Assembly (NCBI GenBank): GCA_947034895.1
Contig: OX344764.1
Location: forward strand, 17,980,001 to 18,044,000
DNA from: Rhytidiadelphus loreus
Taxonomy: Eukaryota; Streptophyta; Bryopsida; Hypnales; Hylocomiaceae
Reading direction: 5' to 3'
Length of the DNA: 64,000 nucleotides
Shown: in pieces, positions 1 through 12,495 of the stretch
Numbering within the stretch: position 1 is the first letter of the stretch
Layout: each line of letters starts with the position of its first letter
Notes under the pieces: generated by a model
What the model was told of the DNA's origin: nothing
Databases searched by the model: none
Seen by the model: the letters and a program-made list of their open reading frames with translations, nothing else
Made by a program: the position numbers and the translations under genes

Positions 1-603
1 GAACATCATGAAATTTGTTGGGGCGCATTATTATCATAAAAGATGCTAATATAATTTTTAGTGAGATTTTACTGCCACCTGGGTAATTTATACAAATTTC
101 TCGTCATGACTTTTGGCGGTTGACCGCTCAGAAAAAGATCCTCTGGAGATCAGAAAAAACCGAGACTTTTTTGGGGAACCTCTCATGGAATTTTCCAAGC
201 CACGTGCCAAGTCTTGCGCTAATCTAACACACAGTCGGTGGCGAGGCGAAAACTGACTTCGTTTGAATTATCAGTAGTCAGGAAATCTTTCATACGTGAA
301 GGAATCTTGGCAAGTGGATTTTGCTGTGAATATCCCGATATGTTCCATATCCAAGAGCACTATTCGGCGGCCGTGGATTCCTCCATAGGGCTCGTCTTGG
401 ACAAGTAACACATGCAAGCTAACAATTGGAATTCCTAACATTTCGTCGATGGAATGGGGAAATTAAAACCTATTTTTGAAGATTTATGTGGGATCTTTTT
501 TTAACTCTCCTAAGACCAATTTAACTTATGACGGTCACATGCACTGGATTTGGGCTATTTTGGATAAGTTCCCGGTAGCCTTATTGTTTCCCACTATTTA
601 CGG
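1..603. other. intergenic, no gene seen
   Basis: I see no reading frame of convincing composition, no RNA gene and no transposon terminus here. Base composition is more mixed than in the AT-rich DNA further right. Confidence 0.4.
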
Positions 604-812
604 GTTCTAACCTATATACAAGTGGGGTTCGTAGGTAATCTAGGGGTAAAAAGCTATTTATGATCAAACGCTATACTAGTACTTGACATACCTATTTTGG
701 TTCTACACTCTTTTTTGGGCTTTTCGTAGTATTTCATACCTTACTTTGTAATAAACTAAAAAAAAGAAAACTATGAGTCCCAAGTGACGAATTTAATGCT
801 CACATGTCTCCA
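604..812 (+). repeat. dispersed repeat, copy 1 (partner at 4526-4732)
   Basis: This ~205-bp stretch recurs in direct orientation at 4526-4732. Shared landmarks in order are GGTTCTAACCTAT, GCTATACTAG, TTTTGGTTCTACACTC and AAACTATGAGTCCCAAGTGA. Similarity fades on both sides. The pair could be taken for LTRs, but the sequence upstream of each copy is unrelated, and I see no TG...CA ends, primer-binding site or retroelement protein between them. A dispersed repeat of unknown type is the safer call. Confidence 0.5.
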
Positions 813-910
813 GTTTCTTTTTTGAAGTCTTGAATGTGGCGCATGCGATCTCGGCAAATGCCACCAAATTCCATCTCCAAATGTTCGAAAAACAATTGAA
901 AATGATCAAA

Positions 911-1545
911 CTAAGGAAGAGAGCCTATTGTGGCTATTGCCTCGGTTGAAGCTCGAGACAACCGACAGATGAATGTAGCTATAGTTTCATCAGTACCACT
1001 TGTAGTGGCTCTTGGGCACAACCGTGCAGCACGTGCTGCATCAGGGCCCAAGGTAGCTTCCTCACCCTGCTTATCATCTCTATCACTGGTCCTTGAAGTC
1101 ACAACTGCTAGAATTGTAGCTCCTTCTTTCAATGCGGTGACTAACTCCACCCTTTGAATCCAATAGTCTTCTACCTCCTCCAATTCAAATCTATGATCCT
1201 CAAACCAAGAATCATAAGCTTGTAGAGCCTCAAACTTAAGATGGGAGGGCAATTGCTCAAATGCCCACCAATCATTGAGTAACGTATTGCGTTGTCTTTG
1301 TGACTGTTGTCAAGAACGAAGCCTGGTCTGCAATTGTTGAAGGTCACGCCTTCAGCTCTCCCTAAGTAGCGGTCACAAACCATAGATCCATTGCCATGGT
1401 CATCCATGATGCCAATAGCACTAATCCCCCAAGTTTTGAGTGGATCAACACTTACAATTGACAAGGTTGGCTCCTCTTCACCCTCTGCATCACGAATATT
1501 AAAGTCTTCTAATACATTGTAGTCACGAGTTTGTGTCTGTATCAT
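911..1545 (-). pseudogene. frameshifted coding remnant, unknown protein
   Basis: Two minus-strand frames overlap and read as one protein if a single-base shift near 1290 is allowed. The upstream frame (from 1545) ends in a stretch reading NNCRPGFVLDNSHKDNAIRY. The downstream frame continues LNDWWAFEQLPSHLKFEAL and runs to a stop at 911. Composition (many Asp, Glu, Trp, Arg) is protein-like and unlike the surrounding AT-rich DNA. I do not recognise the family. There is no clear start, and no intron border explains the shift, so a decayed gene or retroelement fragment is more likely than a live gene. The plus-strand frame over the same stretch has poorer composition. Confidence 0.35.
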
Positions 1546-3538
1546 AAATATTCTTCAAACGTTGAATCTTCTATTCCACCGTCGAACTACTCCACATTGG
1601 TCTATCCTGTTGCGGGTTTAGATTGGTTCAAGTTGCAAGATAAGGATAAGAAATCATAGGATACGGAACGAGTAGAACCGACGACATACCACGAGATACC
1701 ATCGGTGAAATGGATCCTAAACCTCAAACTTACAGTCTGCTGGTCAACGATCTAACCTCACTGCAAGAATAGAGCAAGTCTCGACCATGTAGGTCATCAA
1801 TCCACCTTTGTCACCACGACAACAAATGGAGCTAAGCAATGGTGTGACCCACGCTGCTCGCAACAACAATAGTTTACAAAGCGTAAATGAAGCCTCCAAA
1901 ATAGGCCAGAGTATCACAATTACAAGCCCTCTAAACCTTTCTAACTAGACTCCATCTACACCTCTCAAACTAAAACCAACCTCTACTACAGTAGACAATT
2001 ACCACAATTTTTTTTTATTTTTTTTTGGTAATTTTTCAAAACAACTCCAAAATTATTGCAATAACTATTTAGGTGATTTTCAAAATTACACCAATAACTG
2101 CCCCAGTAACTTCCAAAATTATCCCAGTAATTATTTTAGTAACTTTCAAAAATTACCTTGATAATTGGTTCGGTAACACTTAAAGTTACTTTAGTAAATA
2201 GTCCAATAACTTTCCAAAGTCAACCGGTCTTCGTCTCTCTCATTTATCCAAGCTATCAACGCTTGAAAAACATCAACAATCTTCACAAAACACCTCCAAA
2301 AACAAATCCCAATGTAAAATTTCAAAACGCAATAATTTTCTCAATATTTGGTAGTTTTTGGCAGTTTTTGGATAGCTTACGCTATTTTTAATCTTTCTAA
2401 CACTAAACAACCACCTAAATGTCCCCAAAACACCAAATCAACACTAATGCTAGTTTGATCCAGCACACATGGAGTTTTGGCAATTTCACTAAAACTCAAA
2501 TATCTTCTTCAATCTTTTTTAGAATTGAATGAAACGAATTGGACATCGATCCTTACAGTCAAGGGCTTCTTTCAAGTTCTTCTTAACAATCCCCCATGCT
2601 CTCCAAGATCCTCCAACTCCAAATCAACACCTTCAACTCCAAATCTCCAAGACTTGAATTTGCCAAAACTTTCGCATGTCACCACTAACACCACCAACTC
2701 CAACACAACAAAACAAACCTCTCCAATCACTCTAATGCTCTCACATCAGCACTTACCTCATTCTCTTCAAGTAATAAGCATCTAAAACTCTCCCAAATGT
2801 TTTCTACTTTATCTCGATAGGACTAGTCTTGCACAAAAATTGAAGTATACAAAGAGAAACCTCAGATTTAGTAAATTGAAAACACCACCATCATTTACAA
2901 ACAACCCTCAAGGTATATCATCTCTTAAACTTCATGAAACCTTTACACACAAGACTTGAAGAGAATGAGAAGCAAAGAGGGGGCAGCCTAGGGTTACAAC
3001 CACCCCAAAGGTGCCCCAAAATAACTTTGATCACACCTCTTACAATCTCCAATTACTACCTTAGCCCCCCAATGGCCAATATATGGTCATTTTGGCTACA
3101 CTGTGTCTTCAACCAACTCCTATAGAGTCTTACAGAGCCAACTAACTTCGTTACTAAAGAACATGACACATTTTTCTATGTTGATTCTATCCTACCTTTA
3201 CACATTTACCACCCCTCAGTTTGTTTGTATCTTTGATTAGAAAAATTTAGAACTCTCATGATCTGTGGTTAGAGAATCAGTCTCTAGTAATTGTCCAAAA
3301 TCTCATGTAGACATTGAAGAAAGACTAAGTGGCTTCCTATAGTTAAAATGCGTACAAATAAGGTACCCTTCCAAAAGTGACACGTGTCACCTTTTGGTTG
3401 GTCTAAATTGTTGTGGTAACTGGTAGGACGCACAATGGTGTGAATGTGGCGCTATTGGCACGGCGGCCCCGTCTTAACCTATTCAGTCTGTGGTTAGAGA
3501 GTCGGTTCAAAACAAGCATCCAAATGAAATTTTAGGCT
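1546..3538. other. intergenic, repeat-like, no gene seen
   Basis: No convincing gene. Around 2027-2225 there is a degenerate tandem pattern in which variants of 'ccagtaactttcaaaattac' recur every 30-35 bp. Short open frames at 2158-2391, 2477-2785 and 2934-3125 are Ser/Thr/Asn-rich translations of simple sequence and I do not count them as genes. At 3371-3397 lies an imperfect palindrome centred on GACACGTGTC, which contains a G-box core (CACGTG), but no adjacent gene gives it meaning. Confidence 0.4.
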
Positions 3539-4525
3539 TTGAAAATGGAGTATCTTATTCATTATGGAGTGGATAATCACTCCCCAATTCACAGGTCTAG
3601 GAACCGGCTGTCCCTCTCCCCTAGAGCTCTAAATACAATGTTTGCTAGAGTTACTGTAATTCGGCTAGGCTTTTCTAGATACAAAATTGGAGTAAGAAAT
3701 TCGAACAACTGTTTGATCCTACAGGTTCCGGAAATCGCCCGTGGCGTATCCTTCTTTCAGATCAGCTTGGTTCTGGAATCTATCTACCGCAAACTTTTAT
3801 GTTCACTCGACCCATCCGATTCCTCTGCTTAAGGCAAAGTAAATGCATGCCCACATTTCTACGGTCCAGGCCTAAGGGCGGCCCCTAATAGTCAACTAGT
3901 ACTGATTGAGAACTTCGTAAATGAGTTCCTCAATCATATCCTCGTTTTGGATATTCTACGACCTTCTCAAGAATCCGAGACAATCCATAGCTATCAGATC
4001 TTCCTCCAACTGCTATAGGCGCTCCAGATCCAAAGGAATCACCGAACTAATCATCCAAGTCGTTACCCCTAGTTTTCGCGGCTCACTAGGTGCTACCAAG
4101 ACTATCGACATACTACTCTAATTTTGGATGCGATCCGCACCAGCTTCCCTTTCTCTCCCTAATACGGTCCTAATTCACCACACTTTCACTCACTAAGCGC
4201 CTCGCGACAAAACGCAGAGGAAAGAGGGGTGTAAATACTGTCGGAGTCACCAAGTTTACCGATCCAACCCCGTTCTCGTAAGTACCCTATCCAGAGCTAG
4301 ACGGTAGGCCCTACCAATCCAAAACTTTCCGGTTTCCAGTTACTGGTTCCGGATTATTCTATAACCCTAATTAAAGTTTTAATTTTCCTATAAAGGTGTT
4401 ATTCTCTAACTCTTATTTCTGGCTCCTAATTCCCTATACCTATGCGAAAATTTAAAATTTTTTATCCTACTTATTCCTATTATCTTTTTTTATTTATTTT
4501 TCGGATGTTGCATACTTTCACAATG
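3539..4525. other. unassigned low-copy stretch
   Basis: This is the least AT-rich part of the left end. Open frames at 3539-3832 and 3921-4121 (plus) lack recognisable motifs. A purine-rich run ending near 4230 is followed by a TGT start, which resembles the junction of a polypurine tract with an LTR. No matching left LTR or retroelement protein is visible, so I leave it unassigned. Confidence 0.3.
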
Positions 4526-4732
4526 GTTCTAACCTATGTACAAGTGGATTTTGGGGAAATTCTAATCATAAAAGGTTATTTATGACCAAATGCTATACTA
4601 GCATGTGACGTACTTATTTTGGTTCTACACTCTATAGTGGGGTTTTTTATATAATATTATGCCTTAAACTGCAACAATCTAAAAAAAAGAAAACTATGAG
4701 TCCCAAGTGACAAATTTAAAACTCACAAGCCC
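4526..4732 (+). repeat. dispersed repeat, copy 2 (partner at 604-812)
   Basis: Direct-orientation copy of the repeat at 604-812, with the same ordered landmarks and scattered differences. See that entry for the reasoning on LTR versus dispersed repeat. Confidence 0.5.
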
Positions 4733-7155
4733 CCATGGCCCATAGGAATTAATCATGATATACTAGAACTTGGTTGTACACGCGTATTACTAAGGGTGGG
4801 TAAACAAGTACTCACAAATGGTTGCAATTTAGTAAATGCATGAAGTCTTTCAAACAAAAAATTAAAGCTTACTAAAAATGAATCATGAAAATATAACAAA
4901 AATTGCATTAGTGGCACATTAGAGAAAGGCAAAACCTTCATCAAGATCCACTTAGTATAGAGAAGGTTCATAAATTTACCCCTATTTAAATAGAAATTAG
5001 AACTTTGCAACAATTAGAACTACAGTTTTTAGGAAGTACTATTGAATATTGATACGAAGGAGAGTTTTGAAACAGAAGAGTGTGAAAATTTTGCTCAATA
5101 TAAAGAACTTTATTAAATTTCGGATATTAAAAACTTTTGTTATGAACGTATGATCCAAAAGAATAGTTTGGAGGCGCACCACTACTTCAAAATTTGGCTC
5201 CATCCGATTCTTTATACTGTCACAATTAGCTGTCAAAGTTGACAACTCATATCATACTCTCTCTGATTCTTTACCCCTTATCCATTTGACCTCAAAAGCC
5301 CTCCATTTTCACTCATTTTTTTTAATTAAAAAATGGTGAAACCTACTCGTTCAATTATTTTACATGCTTTTCTTTGTAAATTCTTCTTAATTCATGTTAA
5401 AAAAATGCCCATAATCACAACAATGCTCTTAAAACATATATACACAAAAATTTATAAAAACAAGAAAGAGAGCTCGAAACCCTAAAATTGAGTATATTCA
5501 ACTCCCTAACAAACTAGTCTTTACTAACTACTTTCATCTTATCTTCATTTATTCTAAAATCATTATTTTAGTGTACAAGACATCAACTTAGTGCAAATCG
5601 TGCTAAATTACTATAACTACACTAATTTGGTATCAACTACGCTAATTTAGTGTCAGACCCTCTAAATTATTGAAAAAAAACTTTTTTAGTGTTTTTCTCA
5701 TTACTCTAGTGTTCTGCTAGTAGTTTTCATTAACCAACTTCTTTGTTTTTGCTTCAATCTATTCATTATTTTTTTGGTACTTTGTACTTTATTTTTAGTT
5801 TCATTTTCTACTTCTATTCTTTTGTTTTTAATTTACTTTTGTATTTTTTGTACTTCTTATTATTTTGGTTTGCATTTTATTTCTATTTTCAATTCCTACT
5901 CCTAGTGTTTTGTTTTCATTTGGTTCAGGTATTGTTTGTAATTGTTATCTTTTTGGTTTCCTATTTAATTCTACTTTCATTTTTTACATAATAGTATTTT
6001 GATTTTTTTCTTTTAGCATCATTTTTCCATTAGCCTAATTTGGTTATTCTACCAAATCTTGCTTAACTTCTTTTTAGTTTTAAATTCCCATTTCTTCCAT
6101 ATACTTTTCCCTTCATTTTTACCTAATGGCATTTTAAAACTTTAGTACTAATTTTTCAAAGTTCTTATTGTATTCTATTGAAAAACTCCCCCATTTTTAA
6201 TTTAAGCTTAAATCACTATTCTAATACTTCTTAACACGTAATTTAATTTACTTTGTTTAAATCTTCCACATTCTAAAATATAAATCACTATGATGGTTCA
6301 CACCTTGGTAGGATATTGTTGATAATGATTTTTTTTTTAAATTTAGTGGAATAAAATTTGGCAATAAAAAAACAATTAAGTTTTTCATTGCATAAATAAT
6401 AACAACACATATCAATTATATATTAATTCATTCTATATATAAGCTTATTTCAAAAAGAACTTAAAGTAAAAAAGCCTTTAATAAAATACACTTTTACTAT
6501 GTTCTACTTTGCAAATTGTGCTTTCACTACATTTTTATACCTTGACAATTATCTATTACTAAAAAACAAAATTCATTTTTTGAATATATGAAATTTGATC
6601 TTAAAATTTGATATAATTTTCTAATATTGACCGCATTGATAAAAAAAATTCATTTCAAAATTAGACATTTAATAATCCATTGAAAATTTGAAAGGATTAT
6701 CTTCTTTTAAAAATGTAACTTTTCCACTTAAATAACTCATCTTTTAAGATGTACATTCAATACTCAAATGTCAATGCATATTTGTGAATACATAAAAATT
6801 ATATAATTAGTTGCATAAGATCTAAACTTGTACTATAACAAGACTAAAAATTAAATTTCAAATCAATTAATAGTATTTGTATTTTGAAATTTAAAATAAT
6901 AATGTAATCAAAATTTATTTTTATCTAAAAGATTAAGAAGATATGTTTTTAAATTTTAATTATATAATTTTTATACAATTTAATATATTTCATAAACACT
7001 TGATCTTCTATAATATGGAGATAAAATATTCTTGCATTTAGTCAATTTTATTGACCATATATATAATTATTTGCAAAAAGTAAGTTTTTACAAAATTATG
7101 ATATCTTCATCGTTTCTAAAACTACCCAAACCTACAAGTGCATGTGAGAATTTTA
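4733..7155. other. AT-rich intergenic DNA, no gene seen
   Basis: Very AT-rich sequence with many homopolymer runs. The open frames here (for example 5743-5991, Phe/Tyr/Leu-rich) are by-products of T-rich sequence. Around 5560-5730 the words 'tagtg' and 'ctaattt' recur, but no defined repeat unit can be set. Confidence 0.5.
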
Positions 7156-7646
7156 GTGCCATCTTTTGAGAAGATAGTGAGAAGATAGTGTTATTGAGCA
7201 CACTATCTTCTCAATAGTTTTGTAATCCTTTTTTTAGTTTTTTTATATACCACAGGATATATTTTTTGTTTTTTTATTTAAATTTTTATATTTTCAACCC
7301 CCTCCCCTCTACTTTATAAATTTCAGAGGAGGGTGGGGTGACAATTGATATGGGACAAATCCCATATCATATGTATTTGTATCCATATACATATCTGTAT
7401 ACATATCTATATATATATTTGTACATATATATGTACGTATATTTATACATATAGTATACGTATGTCTGCACGATATCCACGTATTCAAGTATTTGTATCC
7501 GTATTTGTATATCCGTATTTTGGAAGATCAACGGCTGGGAGGGGGGTTCAAATTTTTTTTTAAATCAATGGTTATTATTTTTTTTCAACTAAGGAGGCCA
7601 AGTTAATTAATGGCTGGGAGTAGGTGCCATCTTTTGAGAAGATAGT
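7156..7646. repeat. 23-bp direct repeat flanking ~445 bp with a local inverted repeat
   Basis: An exact 23-bp copy (beginning GTGCCATCTTTTGAGAAGAT) sits at 7156-7178 and again at 7624-7646. The left copy runs into a duplicated TGAGAAGATAGTG (7167-7190) followed by its inverted copy at 7201-7213, so a hairpin can form. The interval also has a TATA/TACATA-rich microsatellite-like tract (about 7370-7520) and a palindrome around 7347-7368. It may be an inserted or expanded unit bounded by a target-site-like duplication. The mechanism is unknown. Confidence 0.5.
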
Positions 7647-9136
7647 ATGAGTCCCAATTTGTCACTTAGGATTCATATTGGGTTTTATTTATTTTTATTT
7701 TATATTTTTTAATTAAATTTGATACAACAAAATTCTTAAAATGAATATTGAATCAAAGTAGATGTTGTACATACCAATATATTATTTGGTTTCTAACAAC
7801 TTAAAATACCTCAATTTCCTACATTTATATAGGTTCAACATCTAGAGAAATCAACTTACCAAGATTCCTCTATATGTAAATTTTTTCCTAGATTCTGATA
7901 ATTAAAAGAAATAATGCGATTTCAATTTCTTAATTTGAATGTATAAAGTATAAATATGAGCTTGCACATTGTTTATAGGATTCCATGAAAGATTCCATAA
8001 AAAAAATTCAAAATCATCTAATTTGTAAAATATTTTCTTTTCGATGGTCAACTATTTAAACCGACATTAGAAAATTCATAGAAATTATTTAAGTTGTGAA
8101 AAAAACTCACTAAAAATTAGGATGGAATTCTTGTGCTAGTGATGCGCCTTGACAAGTTTCAACTTTCAAGGCATTCCAATACATGCAAGAACTTGAACAT
8201 ACATCTTTTTCTAAATTTGGCAAAATTAAAAGAAATTAGAAAGTCGATCAATGCCCCAAGATCATACAAAGTCCAATTGAGGTCAAAGTGGTTTTTTGTT
8301 ACTCCAAAGCACTTTACAAATAACTTAGGCTAATCAAAGTCCTTAAAAGAGATAATCTCCATCATTAAAAAATTTAATTTCTTTTCAATTTAACAATTCG
8401 CCTACATTTTGCAACCAAATGAGCTTAGAAAAAAAAAGAGGGGATATATTGCTTTTTTTAAGTACCTTCTAAAGCCAATGGTGCAATACATTTGTGATTT
8501 GAAACTTTAAAAAAAAAAAAAAAAGTTGGTTCTACAATAAATGTAATTTTTAGATCCTTTTTTGGTAAATAGGTTTAAAAAATTTGGGGTTAAATAAAGA
8601 AGAAGGGCTTCAAAAAATGTATAAGAGGCTTCTTTTTCTCTCTCTAAATCACCCCTTTCTTTTAATGTAAAACTTTGCTCTCTTGTATAAACATTGTATT
8701 TAGCCAACTTTGGGTCATTTTTGTGTGCATGTGGTGTTTTTGAACCTTTTTAGTCATCTACTTGGTTTTCAACAATACTAGTTTTTGAGCCTAAAAGTGT
8801 GAGCTTAGGAGTTGTGAGCATATGTTTTGTAAGTGTAGAGCATTGATTGAAAAAAACTTGAAATTTTTGAAGCCTACAAAGAAAAAATAGAGACATTTCA
8901 AAATTTTGATTTTAATTTTCATCCCTATGACCATGGGGCCTTGCCGGCATGCGCACCGCGCCTGGCTTGGCATGTTAACAAACAACAACTTTAATTCACC
9001 TTGAGATCCATTTATGTTCTTTTTGTAATAGGGTTTGTTTATGATCAAGCCTTTGAATAAATTCTAGAGAAAAAAACACTATTTTGGACAATTGATGAAG
9101 GGCTCATGTGGTAAACACCATCTCACAAGAACAAAG
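7647..9136. other. AT-rich intergenic DNA, no gene seen
   Basis: No gene, RNA or element terminus recognised. Open frames at 8133-8333, 8507-8707 and 8791-9048 are low-complexity translations without motifs. Confidence 0.45.
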
Positions 9137-9870
9137 AAATTTTTAGAATGTCTTACCCCTCAACCCCCCTCCCAAGGAGCTTCTTAAAATCTTAGTGCCT
9201 AGAGGTTTTTTTGAAGGTGATGGAGTTGTTATACACACTCATGCACTCAAAAGAAAATTTGAAAAAAAAAAAAAAAGGTGTTTTCAGAGAACCCTACCTC
9301 AAAATCTGGAAGAAGATTTTTGAGATGGCAAAGTAGTAGAAACAAGCAAAATTAATTTTTAATTTTGAGAGTACAAAATTACAAACTACATAAAGGGTCT
9401 TTGGGTAACAAAATGGGGTTTCAAGGGGTTACAGAGTTGCGATAAAAGAAAAATAAGTAAAAATAAAATCTTTTAATTATTATTATTTTTAAAGTCCCAA
9501 ATCCAAAAAACCGCAAGAAGTTTCTTGATACTGAAAGGAATATCTTGGGGTGATTAAGTTGTAGAAAAAATATAATTAAAAAATTAAAAAAATTGATTTT
9601 TTTCTTTTTTAGTTAAATTTTTTTTTAAAGTCCTAAATTTTCAACCCCACAAGAGGTCTCTTTGTACCAAAAGGGGTTATTAGGAGTGACAAAGTCTCGG
9701 AAAAAAAACTTTTAAGAATTTTTTTTTTTATTTAAAATAAAAATTTACAACGTAAAATTTTTAATTTATTTTTAATTTACCTTTTTAGACTAAAATTTAG
9801 AATTTTGTTTCTAAGAAGTTCATATTTGGATTTTTAAGGGTTGGAGGAGTTTGGCTTCACAAATAGAGAG
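9137..9870 (-). repeat. degenerate ~110-bp repeat array
   Basis: Several diverged units share a core reading, on the minus strand, roughly 'ctttgtcacccc...cctcttggtac...gagaccc...gggttt.ggatttgggactt', separated by A/T runs of variable length. Related units occur at 12121-12480 and 13800-14680. The array ends just before the TTAA element at 9915. No coding capacity is seen. Unit length varies because of the A/T spacers. Confidence 0.5.
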
Positions 9871-9914
9871 TTAATCCTTACCTATCTATTTATGTCATTG
9901 ATACTTTTTTTTCC

Positions 9915-10846
9915 TTAACCCCTAAGGGACCGGACTGTGTTTTTTGTTTGTATAAAAATTTTGGGCAGGTACCTACGAGCAGAGATTTTCATATTTGGGG
10001 CTGAAATTTTAATAGAATGTGGGGGCGAGGAAGATCTTTCATATGCACCAAATTCATGACATTTGGAAATACGAGTCAAAAGTTATAGCCTAATATGTTA
10101 CTTTTTTTCCCAACCGGGCAGTTCGGTCAGATAAAAAAAAATCGCTTTTTTCAGAAACAAAAATTTGGAATTGATTTTCTAGAGTTTTATATACACAAAA
10201 AGTTTTGAATAATTCCATTTTGATCAATGAGTCAAAAGTTATGAGGATTTCTTGTTTGCGGGCAGTTTTGGATTTCCTACTCTAAAATAAACTTTGAAAT
10301 CCTTTATCTTACCCAATTTTCAATATTTTTGGACAAAAATAAAATCATAGGATGTAGATACATTATTACAACATTTCAACCATTGAGATTGGAAATTTTT
10401 AACTACATATTTAAATTGTAAATAATTTAATATTTTTAATCATTCTCTACTACTACCTACTTACTATTTTTTTCCTATATGTTGTACTATTCCAAATGAT
10501 CTGAAATTTTTCAAGCATGTGGCCAACTTGTCTAGGAAAACAAATCCAAAGAAGCACAACCATTTAGGTCATTTTTTCATAAAAATGTGAGCTTGTGAAG
10601 TGCAGCTGCCCTGCTTTTCGCAGGATAAAAAAAATGATTTTAGTTAATTTGAATGCTTATATCTTGCAATCCACCCGGTGAAAATGTCTGAAATTTTTAC
10701 CACATGTTTTTGATACTATATAATACAAGATCCTACGGTTAGATATGTCAAAAAAAGTTTCTTTTCAAAATTTTGGTACTTGTACTAGAAATGGCAGTTT
10801 GGGAGAGTTTTTGGTGAAAGTGTAGTGACGGTCCTTTAAGGGTTAA
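9915..10846. mobile_element. piggyBac-like TTAA element, copy A
   Basis: The element is flanked on both sides by TTAA. The left terminus reads CCCCTAAGGGACCGGACTG and the right terminus, reverse-complemented, reads CCCTTAAAGGACCGTCACTA, forming terminal inverted repeats. TTAA targets with CCC-beginning termini are the hallmark of the piggyBac superfamily. At 932 bp with no transposase-like frame it is non-autonomous. A second complete copy at 19182-20114 aligns end to end with only scattered substitutions and starts and stops at the same TTAA borders. A third, inverted and truncated copy is at 31759-32441. Confidence 0.75.
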
Positions 10847-12120
10847 AAAATAACTATATATGTTCATAATCCTTTGGGTTTGGATAATATAAACTAAAAG
10901 TTATGCCAAATATATGGCTATAAACAAGCTACTTATTGGTACTTCTAATTAAATTTAGTAATGGGCCAATTATACATCTGATATTGAAATCTTAATAATC
11001 TACTTACACATTGGAATTACATCTTGGAGTTAGTGCACACCTCCGGATACTGCCATGCTACAGGAAAAGCAAACGTTATAACAAAGAGCTCGAGCTCGTG
11101 CCTTAACCCCACAAATTAAAACATTAAATATGGAGGCTTGTTTTGGATTATCAATGGCTTCAAAGCTTTGAGATTACCATGCTTCCTGGATACGCCCATT
11201 TAATACTAGAATTTTTTGAATTTAGTACTATCGGTACAACTCTTAGCTATGATTGAAAGTGATGTTTAGTGTATTTCATTGTCTACGTACAAAGGTTTAC
11301 TCATATTTGTTTGGCAAGGCAGACAAGCAGTGTATAACATTTCAAAGGATTTCAAAAAGATGGTGCTTAGCTCCCAACACAATAGATAACATGTGGTGGT
11401 TTGTTGCACAACTTTGAAAAAATTGGTTAACTTTGTTTGATTAGTTGTAAGTTTTGATGTAAGTTTTGAAGTTTTTGAGCTAATTCTCTTGTGATTTTAT
11501 GATAACAAGTAGTGGTATTCTTAAGATACCTTTTACACATTGATGGGTGTACTAACAGTCTGTTGGTTGACATGGATATAGGTGAGGAATACCACCTTTT
11601 GAGATTTTTTTTGAATTTTTTTCAAACTACACTGTGAGGGAGTATGAGCACCTTTGGAGCACTAAAAACGGCTATGGCACATGTAGCTTGGATCCTTAGT
11701 TCAAGACACTTAATAGCTACTACTTAAACCTTTTTATTGTGATGTAGATTTGTAGTCATTTATATTTGCTTGCCAAAATATGCCTTGTAGAATTTCAAGG
11801 TCCTTTGGCTGTCACGAACTATAGGTGAAGACTCAGTTCTTTAGCACTTGCGTTTGCACCAAATTGATGTACTAGGCAGCAAAAGTTGAATGAACTACAA
11901 TTTTTTCACAAAAAGTGCAAAGGACAAGAGTTACTTGCCTATTTGTGTGAGACTGGTCTTATGAATAGACTGAATTACAATAACCTTGGATTTTGTTAGA
12001 TACATAAATTTTTTTTATGATAGTATGAACCCTAGTGACGGATCTTTTTACTTCATTTAAAAAAAAGTGCAAGGTACGATTACATGTTATCATAGAAGCT
12101 CTATATACTAAAATTTAAGA
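10847..12120. other. intergenic, no gene seen
   Basis: AT-rich sequence without a recognisable gene. A short self-complementary GAGCTCGAGCTC lies near 11087. Confidence 0.4.
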
Positions 12121-12480
12121 ATGACATTGATCCAATGTTTATACACAAACAAAAAATGTTTGAAACTTGGTTGAAAAATCCAAACTCTAAACCCTGCCAA
12201 AGGTCTCTTTGTACTGAGAGGGTTGGATAAAAACAAAAACTTGGTTGAAAAATCCAAACTCTAAACCCTACCAAGGGTCTTTCTGTACTGAGAGGGTTTT
12301 TTGAGGGTGACAAAGTTGTAAAATAAATTCAATAATTTTAAATAATTAAAAGAAATCTATTTGAAAAAATAAAAATCCGTAAGATTCTTAGTCCCACAAT
12401 TCCACAAGGGATTTCTCAGTACCAAAAGCCCCTTGACAAGGTTTGAGATTTGAGACTTTCAATCCAAAATGAGTTTTGTT
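12121..12480 (-). repeat. degenerate ~110-bp repeat array
   Basis: Two near-identical units (about 12164-12230 and 12239-12300) read ACTTGGTTGAAAAATCCAAA followed by the 'ccctaccaa(a/g)ggtct...tgtactgagagggtt' core. Further degenerate units follow. It belongs to the same family as 9137-9870. The right part is cut off by the element starting at 12496, and related units resume at 13800. Confidence 0.5.
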
Positions 12481-12495
12481 TTGTTTTGTTTTGTT

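Noticed and set aside
604..4732. LTR retrotransposon bounded by the direct repeats 604-812 and 4526-4732
   Set aside because: Sequence upstream of the two copies is unrelated, no TG...CA ends or primer-binding site match, and no gag/pol-like protein is found between them. Kept only as a dispersed repeat pair.
5743..5991. Membrane-protein-like ORF (Phe/Leu/Tyr-rich)
   Set aside because: Produced by T-rich low-complexity DNA. No charged residues or topology signals beyond composition.
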